The notes: generated by a model not told the origin, from the letters alone. DNA of 64,000 nt from Paludisphaera soli (GCF_011064595.1 NZ_JAALJI010000002.1:1-64000), one strand, 5' to 3'. Positions 37,774-46,624 are shown, counted from the stretch's first letter. Numbers and translations: made by a program.

Positions 37774-39099
37774 TCAGAGCAGCTCCCGGGGCGGCGCGGC
37801 CCCGTCGACCAGCCGCAGCGGCCGCCCGTCGGGGGTCTCATACGTGTGCTTGGGATCGATCCCCAGCTTCGTATAAAGCACGTGCGCCAGGTCCGCCGGC
37901 GTGACAGGCTTCTCGATCGGCGAGTCCCCCTTGGCGTCGGTCCGTCCCAGGACCAGGCCGGCCGGGATCCCCGCGCCGGCGAGGAGCACGCTGTTGGCCC
38001 GACCGTGGTGGTCGCGGCCGGCGTTGGGGTTGATCTTCGGCGTCCGGCCGAATTCCCCCATCATGACGACGAGGGTGTCGTCCAGCAGCCCGCGTTCCGC
38101 CAGGTCGACGACCAGGGCGGCGAGCCCTTGATCGAGGGCCGGGGCCAGCGAGTCCCGGATCGTCGGGAAGTTCTGCGCGTGGGTGTCCCAGCCCAGCGGA
38201 CCGGGGCCCCGGTCGTTGACCGTGACGAATGCGACGCCGGCCTCCACGAGGCGACGCGCCAGGAGGCACGACTGGCCGAACGTGTTCCGTCCGTAGCGAT
38301 CGCGGACCTCGGGCTTCTCGTCCGCCATCCGGAAGGCGGCCTGAGCGGCGTCCGAGGTCATCAGGGTGTAGGCGCGATCCGAAAACTGGTCGCGACTCCG
38401 CGTGAGGGGCGTCGGCGGGACGTCGCGGGCGAAGTCGTCGAGGCTCTTGACCATCGAGCGACGCCGGAGCAGCCGTTCGAGCGTCAGCCGATCCGGCGGC
38501 GCGAGGTTGCTCACGCGGAACCCGTCCTGATTGGGATCGCCCGAGACGCCGAACGGGTCGTACGCCGGGGACAGGTAGCCGCTCATCGACGAGGAAGGCG
38601 GGTCGGGGATCGCGACGTAGCGGGGCAACAGACCCGCGCTCGCCTCTCGCCACTTCGCCACGACGCTGCCGTAGCTCGGGTAGACCTGCGCCGGCGCGGG
38701 CCGATACCCCGTCAAGAGGTGGTGCGAGGCCCGGTCGTGGTCGGCCTCGGGCGACGTCATGCTCCGGATCAGGGTGACGCGGTCGAGGACCTTCGCCAGG
38801 TTCGGCAGGACCTCGCTGACCTGGACGCCGGGGATCGTCGTGGCGATCGGGTTGAACTCGCCCCGGACGTCGGCGGGCGCGTCGGGCTTGGGGTCGAACG
38901 TGTCGATGTGCGACGCGCCCCCCGCCAGCCAGATCAGGATGCAGTTCTTCGCGCCGGCCGCGCCCGCTCCGGGAGCGGCGAGGGAGCGGAGGCGAAGCCC
39001 GTCCTCCAGGCCGAGGCCGAGGAAGCCGAGCGCGCCGGCCTTGAGGATCGCGCGCCGCGAAGGGCCCGAGCAGGTGATGGGTCGCGTCCTGGGCGTCAT
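37774..39099 (-). CDS. DUF1501 domain protein, Tat-exported
   Basis: A 441-residue DUF1501 protein with a Tat leader (SRRAILKAGALGFLGLGL). Landmarks: CILIWLAGGASHIDTFDPKPD near 52, SPEADHDRASHHLLTGY near 115, YGRNTFGQSCLLARRLVEAGVAFV near 270, GEFGRTPKINPNAGRDHHG near 350 and VLYTKLGIDPKHTYETPDGRPL near the end. It lies 31 bp downstream of a DUF1549/DUF1553 gene; this pairing is one of the commonest operons in planctomycetes. The function is unproven. It is more distant from the 7986 and 9472 paralogues than they are from each other, judged by the leader and by spacing between motifs. Confidence 0.9.
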   Translation of the reverse strand: MTPRTRPITCSGPSRRAILKAGALGFLGLGLEDGLRLRSLAAPGAGAAGAKNCILIWLAGGASHIDTFDPKPDAPADVRGEFNPIATTIPGVQVSEVLPNLAKVLDRVTLIRSMTSPEADHDRASHHLLTGYRPAPAQVYPSYGSVVAKWREASAGLLPRYVAIPDPPSSSMSGYLSPAYDPFGVSGDPNQDGFRVSNLAPPDRLTLERLLRRRSMVKSLDDFARDVPPTPLTRSRDQFSDRAYTLMTSDAAQAAFRMADEKPEVRDRYGRNTFGQSCLLARRLVEAGVAFVTVNDRGPGPLGWDTHAQNFPTIRDSLAPALDQGLAALVVDLAERGLLDDTLVVMMGEFGRTPKINPNAGRDHHGRANSVLLAGAGIPAGLVLGRTDAKGDSPIEKPVTPADLAHVLYTKLGIDPKHTYETPDGRPLRLVDGAAPPRELL

Positions 39100-39130
39100 G
39101 GCCGGCCTCCCCGCGGGGATGTTCGATGGA

Positions 39131-41650
39131 TCAGTGGTTGAACGCGAATTCTCGGGAGTTCAGCAGGGCCCAGAAGAGATCCTCGGCCGCTTCCCGGAGC
39201 GAGGCTGCCTGTTCCAGCTCGGTCGACCAGTGCGAGGACTCCTCGGCGGTCGGCGGTCGGCAGAGCGTGCGGTAGTAGAGGTTCTCCACCAGCTCCGCCG
39301 GCTCCAGATCCAACTCCAGCGCCGATGCCAGGTAGCCGTTGAGGCTCTCCACCTTGCTCTCGATCACGTCGCCGCCGATCAGGAGCAGCGATTGTTTGAG
39401 GCTGAGAGGGGGAGTCTGGACCGAGGCGCAGGTCGTCGTCCGGGGGCATCGGCCGAAGGCGTCGAGGATCGGGCTTTGCACGCCCGGGTCGGTCACGCGG
39501 ATGGCCCGACGCGTCGGCGAGGCTCCCGGGAATCGGTTCGGCACGTCGGTCGCCTGCGCCAGGGCGTCGGCCATCTGGTGCGCGGAGAGGGGCCGGGGCG
39601 TCTGGTGCGAGAACCATCGGCCGTCCTTCTCGTTTCCGGGGACGGGGGCCGAGGACAGGCCGTAGGCCTGCGAGGTCGCCACCGTGCGGATCAGGTCCCG
39701 GAGGTCGAACTTCGTCGCGACGAACCGCGCGGCCAGGGCGTCGAGCAACTCGGGATGGACCGGCGGATTCGATCGGCTCATGTCGTCGGGCGGGTCGACG
39801 ATCCCCCGGCCGAAGAGCTGCGCCCAGACCCAGTTGGCCGTGGCCCGAGCGAAGAACGGATTCTCCGGCGCGGTGATCCAGCCCGCGAGCGCGACGCGGG
39901 CGTCTTCGCCCTCGGCGATCGTCGTCGGCCGGCCGTCGAGCAGGCGGGGCGCGGCCGGTTCGCCGGTGCGGAGATGCTTCACCACGCCCTGGGGATCGAC
40001 CCGGACGTCGGCCCGGCCGGCCATCATCATGCCGCCCATCCCGGGCCCCGATCGCGTCACCCGGGCGAAGAAGCCGGCGAGGCCGTAGTAGTCGTCCTGC
40101 GTCCAGACGTCGAACGGATGGTCGTGGCACTGGGCGCAGCGCATCCGAAGGCCCAGGAATCTCTGGGCGGTCTGCTCGGCGGCGACGGTGGGCTCCAACG
40201 CGTCGACCGCGTAATTCACCGGCCCGCCCGTTTCCACGTCGTTCGGATCTCCCAGGGCGGTCAACAGGGTGCGAACGACCACGTCCCAGGGGGCGTTCTC
40301 GGCCAGCCGGGCGTCGAGCCACTCCTGGTAACGGTAAGCCCCGTTCCCCTGCCTCGCCGCGCTGATCTGGAGCAGGTCGCCGAACTTGATCCGCCAGAAT
40401 TGGACGAACTCGGGTCGGTCCAGGAGCCGATCCACGAGCGTCGCCCGCTTCTCCGGGTCGGGGTCGGCGAGGAACCGGCGGATCTCCTCGGGCGAGGGGG
40501 GCCCGCCAGTCAGGTCGAGGGTGATCCGCCGCAGGAACGCGGCGTCGCTCGCCGGCGGGCTGGGCGGGACCTTGAGGGCTTCCAACCTCCGGAGAAGCTG
40601 GTCGTCGATGAGATTCGACCTGGGCAGGGCCGCGAAATCGAACGCCAGTTGGGGATTGACCGGGGTCGAGAGCCGGACGGTCTCCACCCGGGTCCCGTAA
40701 CGGACGACGAGATCGGCCTCGCCCCGACGCAGCAGCTCGGCGCGGCCGAGATCGTCGACGACGGCGGTGGAGTCGTCGAGCGACTTGTAGACGGCCTGGC
40801 GGGTGGCGTCGCGGCGACGGCCGTCGGCGTACTCGGCGAGGACCCGGAGCTGGCGGACGCCCGGCCCCGGCATCATCGCCGAGCCCGGCTCGATCACCAG
40901 CCTTGCGAGCGCCGCGGGAGCCTCGCCGAGCGTCCGGGGGGCCCCGGCGCGGATCCAGGCGACGAGCGTCTCGTAGTCGGACGAGCCGACCGCCAGCCGC
41001 CGACCGCCGCCGTGGGGGGCCTCGCCGGTCGCCTTCAGGACGACGAGGCTGCGTTCGGCGTCGAACGGCGAGATCCGCCGCCCGGCGACGTCGCGTGCCA
41101 GCGCGATGTGATCGCCGTCGGGGTCGTAGCCGAACAGCGAGAGATGGAAGCCGTTCTGGCCGTCGGCCTTGCCATGGCAGGCGCCGGTGTTGCAGCCGGC
41201 CTTGGTCAAGATCGGCTCGACGTCGCGGGCGAAGTCCCAGAAGCGGCGGCCGTCGCGGGGCTCGACGACGACGTGCGCCCGCCCTTCCACCCCGCCGGCC
41301 GAGGCGACGACCTCGACCGTCCCGGCGGCGATGGGGCGGACGTATCCGGCGTCCACCGAGGCGATCCCCGCCGGTTCGACCCTCCAGGACGGTTCGCCGA
41401 CCGGTCCTTCGGGCCCGTTCCGGGTCGCCAGGAGTTGCACCCCCGGGGCGTCGGCCGCTATCGTGAAGGTCGTCGGGTCGATCGTGATCGTCCGCGGCGC
41501 GGGGGCGGATTCGGCCCCGACGGCTCGCGGAGCGACCGGAGGCGGCGACGGTGCGGCGGTCTCGACGACCGTCGGCGTCGATCGTCCGCAACCGGCGTGG
41601 GCGGCCAGCACGCAGGTCGCTATCATGGAACCGACCCGGCGGCGGGGCAT
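39131..41650 (-). CDS. DUF1549/DUF1553 protein with Ig-like and haem-like N-terminal parts
   Basis: 839 residues from ATG 41650 (the open frame extends to 41737). The leader is MPRRRVGSMIATCVLAAHAGCG. Residues 50-130 resemble a bacterial Ig-like (Big_2) domain. Near 150 is LTKAGCNTGACHGKADG, a CX4CH site typical of these proteins and probably a c-type haem or metal site, followed by FHLSLFGYDPDGDH. DUF1549 spans about 330-530 (AFLRRITLDLTGGPPSPEEI, RCAQCHDHPFDVWTQDDYYGLAGFFA). DUF1553 fills the C-terminus (ANWVWAQLFGRGIVDPPDDM, HQMADALAQATDVPNRF, LLNSREFAFNH). It is the upstream gene of the DUF1501 pair. Confidence 0.9.
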   Translation of the reverse strand: MPRRRVGSMIATCVLAAHAGCGRSTPTVVETAAPSPPPVAPRAVGAESAPAPRTITIDPTTFTIAADAPGVQLLATRNGPEGPVGEPSWRVEPAGIASVDAGYVRPIAAGTVEVVASAGGVEGRAHVVVEPRDGRRFWDFARDVEPILTKAGCNTGACHGKADGQNGFHLSLFGYDPDGDHIALARDVAGRRISPFDAERSLVVLKATGEAPHGGGRRLAVGSSDYETLVAWIRAGAPRTLGEAPAALARLVIEPGSAMMPGPGVRQLRVLAEYADGRRRDATRQAVYKSLDDSTAVVDDLGRAELLRRGEADLVVRYGTRVETVRLSTPVNPQLAFDFAALPRSNLIDDQLLRRLEALKVPPSPPASDAAFLRRITLDLTGGPPSPEEIRRFLADPDPEKRATLVDRLLDRPEFVQFWRIKFGDLLQISAARQGNGAYRYQEWLDARLAENAPWDVVVRTLLTALGDPNDVETGGPVNYAVDALEPTVAAEQTAQRFLGLRMRCAQCHDHPFDVWTQDDYYGLAGFFARVTRSGPGMGGMMMAGRADVRVDPQGVVKHLRTGEPAAPRLLDGRPTTIAEGEDARVALAGWITAPENPFFARATANWVWAQLFGRGIVDPPDDMSRSNPPVHPELLDALAARFVATKFDLRDLIRTVATSQAYGLSSAPVPGNEKDGRWFSHQTPRPLSAHQMADALAQATDVPNRFPGASPTRRAIRVTDPGVQSPILDAFGRCPRTTTCASVQTPPLSLKQSLLLIGGDVIESKVESLNGYLASALELDLEPAELVENLYYRTLCRPPTAEESSHWSTELEQAASLREAAEDLFWALLNSREFAFNH

Positions 41651-41802
41651 GGGGCTGGTCTCCTTCTCCCGTCGCGAACCGAGACTCGACGTCCATTTGA
41701 CAAACGTCGGATGGATTGTATCGTACGCGAGCTTCACGGCAAACGAAAAAATCCGAGGACGCGGCCCGGCGAGACCGGCGGGACGCGAGGGGAAAACGAA
41801 CC

Positions 41803-41952
41803 ATGGGCAAGGGCGACAGGCGCAGCAAGCGGGGCAAGACCTTCCGGGGCACGTTCGGCAAGAAGCGGCTCAAGGCCGAGACGGTGAAGAAGGCCAAGGC
41901 GGCGGCGGCCGCCGGCGCGGTCGCCGCCGAGCCGGCCACGGCGGAGGCCTGA
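41803..41952 (+). CDS. Ribosomal protein THX (bTHX), small-subunit peptide
   Basis: Only 49 residues, starting at ATG 41803 after GAGGGGAAAACGAACC. The opening MGKGDRRSKRGKTFRGTFG matches the Thermus 30S protein THX and related plastid peptides (MGKGDKKTRRGKI-type), whose basic peptide binds in the 16S rRNA head. The first 30 residues are almost all basic. The Ala-rich tail (KKAKAAAAAGAVAAEPATAE) is longer than the classic peptide. It is divergent from the DUF1549 gene and 166 bp before a two-gene unit. The small size makes it easy to miss in automatic calls. Confidence 0.82.
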   Translation: MGKGDRRSKRGKTFRGTFGKKRLKAETVKKAKAAAAAGAVAAEPATAEA

Positions 41953-42118
41953 GTCGGACCGATCGCGACGTCCGGACGCGGGGGCCCCCTCGCTTCCGGA
42001 CGCCTTTTTCCGACGCGCGTCCTCGCCGGCCCGGTTCGGGTTGCGTGCGGTCCGCGATTTTGTTCCAGTCGAAGGAGACAGGGACGGCAACCAGGACGAC
42101 GATCGAGGATCACGAGTC

Positions 42119-42346
42119 ATGGCCAAGTTGCGCTTGCTCAAGACCGGACACGGCGACCTGACCCTCGCCGAGTGGGACAAGCAGCGGCCGGAGACCATCG
42201 AGGCCGCCGCCGCCCAGTTCGCGGAACACGTCACCCCCGGCCGCATGGCCTTCCGGCTCGACGGGCCCGGCCAGACCCGCCTCATCAAGCAGTTCGACGC
42301 CGCGGCGCCCGAGATCCTCATCGTCCCCGCCGTCCAGGGCGGCTGA
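42119..42346 (+). CDS. Small planctomycete protein of unknown function
   Basis: 75 residues from ATG 42119, with AGGATCACG before it. The sequence is compact and has no signal peptide: MAKLRLLKTGHGDLTLAEWD, RMAFRLDGPGQTRLIKQFD and IVPAVQGG at the end. I recall similar short proteins with a closing IVPRVVGG-like end in Gemmata-type planctomycetes, but no function. It is followed after 13 bp by the next gene, so the two form one operon. Confidence 0.7.
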   Translation: MAKLRLLKTGHGDLTLAEWDKQRPETIEAAAAQFAEHVTPGRMAFRLDGPGQTRLIKQFDAAAPEILIVPAVQGG

Positions 42347-42359
42347 GGGCCCCGCCGCG

Positions 42360-43223
42360 ATGATCCGCACCGGCTATCTCCGCTGGGAGATCGACGTCGA
42401 CGACGTCCACTGCCCGACCGACCCCTACTCGCGCGAGGTCGTCTTCCTCGCCCGGCCCACCCACCGGGTCGTCCGCGTGCGGACCACCAACCACGCCGAC
42501 GCCGCCGCGCGCTTCGTCCGCGGCGAGGCCGCCTACGACAGCGTCCTCAAGACGCTCGACTCCAAGCGGGGGGAGGTCGACCTGACCATCCCCGACGTCG
42601 GCCCGCGACGCTTCCGCTACTCCGAGTCCGACCGGATGAAGATGCTCCGGTACTGGATGGAGAAGCTCCAGCGCGAGGCCGCGACCTTCGCCCATGAGGT
42701 CGTCGCAACGGCCTCCTCATTCACCCAGCTGGTGATCGCTAGCCAGGCCCTGCGCTCGGGCTACGCCAAGCTCGTCGAGAACGAGATCTTCCGCGTCATC
42801 GAGGGCAAGAGCCAGTCCCAGCCGACCTCGGAGGAGCCGATCCGCATCGACGCCGCCGATTATCAGCAGGGCGTCCCCGAGCTGGTGGCCGCCGAGCTGG
42901 TGCGCGACGTGGTCGAACCGAAGGAGTTCCACGAGTTCTGCCAGTTCGACTGCCTGACCGTTCGCAACGGCGACAAGTACTACCGCATCCCCCGCCGCCC
43001 CCACGGCCTGATCGAGGTGTGGGACGCCCAGACGAAGGCCGCGATCTGCCGACTCTGCGTCGTCTTTCAGGATCCGGGCATGCCCCCCTCGGATGAGGTG
43101 GTCATGAAGTACCTCCTCGCCAAACATCAGCCCGACCAGCTCTGGCAGACCGGAGTCCGCTTCGCCGCACCCAAGGGCCGGTTCGAGGTCACTCCCCCGA
43201 GGCGATGGTCCGTCGACTATTGA
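42360..43223 (+). CDS. Conserved protein of unknown function, second gene of the pair
   Basis: 287 residues from ATG 42360, 13 bp after the previous stop. It opens MIRTGYLRWEIDVDDVHCPTD. The middle is helical (SDRMKMLRYWMEKLQREAATFAHE-type heptads near 100-125). The C-terminal half is beta-rich with paired Cys (HEFCQFDCLTVRNGDKYYRIP near 197, AAICRLCVVFQDPGMPPSD near 230). There is no signal peptide, membrane segment or catalytic motif that I know. Because the gene is coupled to the 75-residue protein, the two may act together. Confidence 0.7.
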   Translation: MIRTGYLRWEIDVDDVHCPTDPYSREVVFLARPTHRVVRVRTTNHADAAARFVRGEAAYDSVLKTLDSKRGEVDLTIPDVGPRRFRYSESDRMKMLRYWMEKLQREAATFAHEVVATASSFTQLVIASQALRSGYAKLVENEIFRVIEGKSQSQPTSEEPIRIDAADYQQGVPELVAAELVRDVVEPKEFHEFCQFDCLTVRNGDKYYRIPRRPHGLIEVWDAQTKAAICRLCVVFQDPGMPPSDEVVMKYLLAKHQPDQLWQTGVRFAAPKGRFEVTPPRRWSVDY

Positions 43224-43250
43224 CCGACCGGACGCCTTCGAAACGAAAAC

Positions 43251-43272
43251 GCGTGGGGAAGCTTCCCCACGC
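43251..43272 (-). terminator. Perfect palindromic hairpin between convergent genes
   Basis: GCGTGGGGAA and its exact complement are separated by GC, giving a 22-nt perfect palindrome. On the minus strand it is followed by GTTTTCGTTTCG, so it mainly serves the YTV gene. It may also stop the plus-strand gene ending at 43223. Confidence 0.7.
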
Positions 43273-43307
43273 GCCGAGATATCGAAACGACCACCGGGCG
43301 TCGGAAC

Positions 43308-45284
43308 TCAACGCACGGTCTTCTCGGACTCCCGCGAGGCCTGCGGGGATGGGCTCGCGGCCGGCGCCGGAGCCGGCACCGGGACGGGAGCCGGGGCGGT
43401 CGTCGGGACGAGGACCTGACGGGTCACCGGAACCTGTCGGGCGACGTGCTGCTGCTGCATCGTGTAGGTCGTAACCGGGACCGTGTAGGGGACCGGGACG
43501 CAGACCTGGCGGGTGACGTTCTCGGTCACTTGCTTCTGCTGGGTCGTGTAGGTCGTCACGGGGACCGTGTAAGGGACCTGCGTCGCGACCTGGCGGGTGA
43601 CGTTCTCGGTCACCTGCTTCGACTGCTGCTGATACGTCGTCACCGGCACGGTGAACGGGACCTGAGTCGCGAACTGCCGGGTGACGTTCTCGGTGACCTG
43701 CTTCGTCTGCTGCTGATAGGTCGTCACTGGGACGGTGAACGGCACCTGCGTCGCGACCTGCCGGGTGACGTTCTCCGTCACTTGCTTCGACTGCTGCTGG
43801 TACACCGTCACGGGGACGGTGACCGGGACCCTGACGGCGTACTGCTGCGTCGTCTCCTCGGTGACCTGCTTGTAGCGGGTGGTGGGGACGGTCTGGGTGC
43901 GCTGCTCGGTCGTGTAGACGGTCGTCGTGACCGGCACCGTCTCGCTGACCTGGGAGGCCTGCATGGTGGTCACCGGGACCTGGGTCGTGCGGACTTCCTG
44001 CGTCGGCGCGTTCTCGGTGACGCTGACGGGGACCATTTCGGTCGCCGTGGTGGGGACCTGGACGACGTTCTGGACCGGGACGGACCTGGTGCGGGTCTGG
44101 GCGACGTAGGTCGTCTCCGGGATCAGCCGGACGACCGGCTTGGAAACGTAGACGTGCTCGGTGGTGTAGGCGACCCGGCAGTCGCCGGAGATCGCGACGG
44201 GCGAGGCGAGGGCGCCGGCGAACAGGCCCGCGGACCCTCGGCCGCCGCAGTGGCCGCAGCCCCCGCCGAGGCTCAGGCGATGGCCGCACTTGTGCCCGCA
44301 GCCGTGCCCCCCTCCGATCGCCGCCCCGACCGCGTTGCCGCAGGGGTCGACGGCCGGGGACGAGGTGTAGACCGGGACGGTCCGGCACTCATAGCCCCCC
44401 TGCTCCTCGACGACCTGGCGGTTGACCGTCACCGGGACGTTCTCGGTGTAGGTCTGGTCGACGTAGCTGGTCTCGACCCGCGACGTCATGACCGTTTTGG
44501 TCTGGGGCTGGAGGATCGTCTTCGTGACCGGCTTCATCACGGTCACGAATTCCTGCCGAGCCTGCATCGTCGTGACCGGGTTGTAGACGGTCTTGGTCAC
44601 GGTCTGGTTGACGGTCTGCTGCTTCGGGATGCTGACCGTATAGGTCTGCTGCACGTCCACGACCTCGGCCACCGTGCGCACGACCGGGACGGTCCGCGTG
44701 CGGTACTCGATCTTGTACTGAGTCTGATTGACCGTCACCGGGATGTTCTCGGTCACCGTGCGCGTGACCGGGACGGTCTCGGTGCGGTACTCCGTCTTGT
44801 ACTGTGTCTGGTTGGTCGTGACCGGGACGCTCTCCACCACCGTGCGGGTGACGGGCACCGTCTCGGTTCGATACTCGGTGCGATACTGGGTCTGGTTGGT
44901 CGTGACCGGGACGCTCTCCACCACCGTCCGGGTGACGGGGACGGTCTCGGTGCGGTACTCGGTCTTGTACCGGGTCTCATTCGTCGTGACCGGGACGGTC
45001 TCGCAGATGGTCCGCGTGACGGGGACCGTCTCGGTGCGGTACTCGGTCTTGTACCGGGTCTCATTGGTCGTGACCGGCACCTGGACGCACTGGACGTCGT
45101 AGACGGTCTCGTAGGTGACCTGGGACTGCGGGGTCAGGACCGTCGTGGTCGCGGTGGCGACCGGGGCGGGGCCCTGGGCCGAAGCGTTCGGCCCGTCGTC
45201 GGCCTTCGCCGCGTGGGCCGAGGCCAGCCCCAGGATCAGTCCCGCCGCGCACGCGCGTCGGAACAAGGCTCGATCGGTTCTCAT
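43308..45284 (-). CDS. Exported YTV-repeat protein
   Basis: 658 residues from ATG 45284 with a signal peptide (ALFRRACAAGLILGLASAHAAKA). Nearly all of the protein is Tyr/Thr/Val-rich repeat, the planctomycete YTV pattern reported from cell-surface proteins. Two blocks have an exact 28-residue period: an N-terminal one of about five units (VPVTTNETRYKTEYRTETVP) and a C-terminal one of about five units (QVTENVTRQVATQVPFTVPV). Between them is a Gly/His/Cys-rich knot (GGGHGCGHKCGHRLSLGGGC). The tail is Pro/Ala-rich. It is most likely a fibrous or structural envelope protein; the Cys-rich centre could cross-link. Confidence 0.88.
   Translation of the reverse strand: MRTDRALFRRACAAGLILGLASAHAAKADDGPNASAQGPAPVATATTTVLTPQSQVTYETVYDVQCVQVPVTTNETRYKTEYRTETVPVTRTICETVPVTTNETRYKTEYRTETVPVTRTVVESVPVTTNQTQYRTEYRTETVPVTRTVVESVPVTTNQTQYKTEYRTETVPVTRTVTENIPVTVNQTQYKIEYRTRTVPVVRTVAEVVDVQQTYTVSIPKQQTVNQTVTKTVYNPVTTMQARQEFVTVMKPVTKTILQPQTKTVMTSRVETSYVDQTYTENVPVTVNRQVVEEQGGYECRTVPVYTSSPAVDPCGNAVGAAIGGGHGCGHKCGHRLSLGGGCGHCGGRGSAGLFAGALASPVAISGDCRVAYTTEHVYVSKPVVRLIPETTYVAQTRTRSVPVQNVVQVPTTATEMVPVSVTENAPTQEVRTTQVPVTTMQASQVSETVPVTTTVYTTEQRTQTVPTTRYKQVTEETTQQYAVRVPVTVPVTVYQQQSKQVTENVTRQVATQVPFTVPVTTYQQQTKQVTENVTRQFATQVPFTVPVTTYQQQSKQVTENVTRQVATQVPYTVPVTTYTTQQKQVTENVTRQVCVPVPYTVPVTTYTMQQQHVARQVPVTRQVLVPTTAPAPVPVPAPAPAASPSPQASRESEKTVR
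43450..43870 (-). repeat. 84-bp tandem coding repeats, C-terminal block
   Basis: About five tandem copies of an 84-bp unit, each containing GGGTGACGTTCTCGGT (plus-strand reading), encode the 28-residue QVTENVTRQ unit. The copies are very similar at DNA level, so they may recombine. Confidence 0.75.
44690..45110 (-). repeat. 84-bp tandem coding repeats, N-terminal block
   Basis: About five tandem 84-bp units, each with GTGACCGGGAC and CGGTGCGGTACTC-type segments, encode the VPVTTNxTxYKTEYRTE unit. The period matches the other block, although the residue sequence differs. Confidence 0.75.
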
Positions 45285-45736
45285 GCTGTCGTCTCCCGAT
45301 GCGAAATGGAGGATGAGCGAGTCCCTTCGCCGCCGCGTAGGCCAGGGCACCCCTCCAGGTCCCCGATGACTCCCGAAATCTCGAACCTCGCAGGATCGTC
45401 AGATTTCCCAGAACTCGCAGACTTAGCAACATACGCGCCGAATGGTCGCTTGACCACAACCTAGTCCCTACGACCGACAGAGTCTCTTCTTATGCTGACG
45501 GAGCGAGGGCGTCCGGTCATGCCGATCGTGGCCACGGCGACCAGGAGGGGTCGATGCGGGCCGCGACGAGGACCCCCCGGTTTGCCGGCGTCGGGTTGAG
45601 GCGGAGGCAGATTTGCCGTAACATGAGCCGGTCTACGCGGGTGGGACGGTTCTCGAGCGGCCGGTGGGGCCGGAGGGGTCGCGTGAAGCCCGCCGGTTCC
45701 GATCCCCATCGTCGAAGCTCGCGAGCGTCGTCATCC
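45285..45736. other. Divergent promoter region between the YTV and NYN genes
   Basis: 450 bp without a supported gene. An AT-richer patch (about 45370-45480) is the likely site of the YTV promoter on the minus strand. I could not assign boxes. Confidence 0.4.
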
Positions 45737-46624
45737 ATGTCTAAAACCGAGCATGAACGAGAGCGCAACCTGGCCGTCTTCATCGACCTGGAAAACCTGG
45801 CGATGGGGTTCCAGAGCCAGCGCAAGGTCAAGTTCGACGTGCAGAAGGTGCTCGAACGGCTGGTCGAGAAGGGCAAGCTGATCGTCAAGAAGTCGTACGC
45901 CGATTGGAGCCGGTACCCCAACTACACGGCCCCGTTCCACGAGTCGGCGATCGAGCTGATCGAGATCCCCAAGCGTTCGCAGACGGGCAAGAACTCGGCC
46001 GACATCCGCCTGGTCGTCGACGCCATGGACCTGGCCTGGAGCAAGCCCCACGTCGACACATTCGTGATCGTCTCGGGCGACTCGGACTTCTCGCCGCTGG
46101 TCTCCAAGCTCAAGGAGAACGGCAAGCACGTCATCGGCCTGGGGATGAAGGGGTCGACCTCGGAGCTGCTCCGCGACAACTGCGACGAGTTCATCTACTA
46201 CGAGGACCTCGAGCGTCAGGAGCAGAACGAGCAGCAGCTCGCGATCGACCTGAACGCCTACCTCCCGGCCAACCTGAACGAGAAGCAGCGCGAGGTCTTC
46301 AGCCTGCTGGTCGAGGCCTGCTCGGCCCTCCGTCGCGAGAATCACGAGGTCCTCTACGCCTCGATGATCAAGGACACGATGAAGCGGAAGATGCCCTCGT
46401 TCGACGAGAGCTATTTCGGCTACCGCAGCTTCACCCACCTGCTGGAAGACGCCGACAACCTGGAGCTGGTGGACATCGAGCGCAACCCCAAAAGCGGCAC
46501 CTACATGGTGACCCGCGTCAGCGGCGAGGGCGCGGCCGACGCCGGGCGTTCCACCGAGGTCGGGACGGCCCGACCTTCGGGCCCCCACCGCGGCCGGGGC
46601 GGGCGACACGGCTCGAATCGCTGA
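45737..46624 (+). CDS. NYN-domain (LabA/DUF88) RNase-like protein with OST-HTH domain
   Basis: 295 residues from ATG 45737. The NYN domain, a PIN-like nuclease fold, begins NLAVFIDLENLAMGF near 12 and has SADIRLVVDAMDLAW near 98 and TFVIVSGDSDFSPLVSKLKENG near 115-135, giving the conserved acidic residues. After a linker, residues 180-262 match the OST-HTH/LOTUS pattern (LVEACSALRRENHEVLYASMIKDTMKRKMPSFDESYFGYRS-like order). The tail is Gly/Arg-rich (HRGRGGRHGSNR), suiting RNA contact. The combination is predicted to bind and cut RNA; the target is unknown. It stands alone, 173 bp before the serpin gene. Confidence 0.88.
   Translation: MSKTEHERERNLAVFIDLENLAMGFQSQRKVKFDVQKVLERLVEKGKLIVKKSYADWSRYPNYTAPFHESAIELIEIPKRSQTGKNSADIRLVVDAMDLAWSKPHVDTFVIVSGDSDFSPLVSKLKENGKHVIGLGMKGSTSELLRDNCDEFIYYEDLERQEQNEQQLAIDLNAYLPANLNEKQREVFSLLVEACSALRRENHEVLYASMIKDTMKRKMPSFDESYFGYRSFTHLLEDADNLELVDIERNPKSGTYMVTRVSGEGAADAGRSTEVGTARPSGPHRGRGGRHGSNR

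Noticed and set aside
38759-41887. 1042-codon plus-strand open frame, and a similar 1005-codon minus-strand frame at 39096-42113
   Set aside because: Both overlap the DUF1549/DUF1553 gene in other frames; only the 39131-41650 frame carries family motifs.
43450-45110. Regularly spaced DNA repeats resembling a CRISPR array
   Set aside because: The 84-bp units are tandem without unique spacers and encode the 28-residue repeats of the YTV protein.
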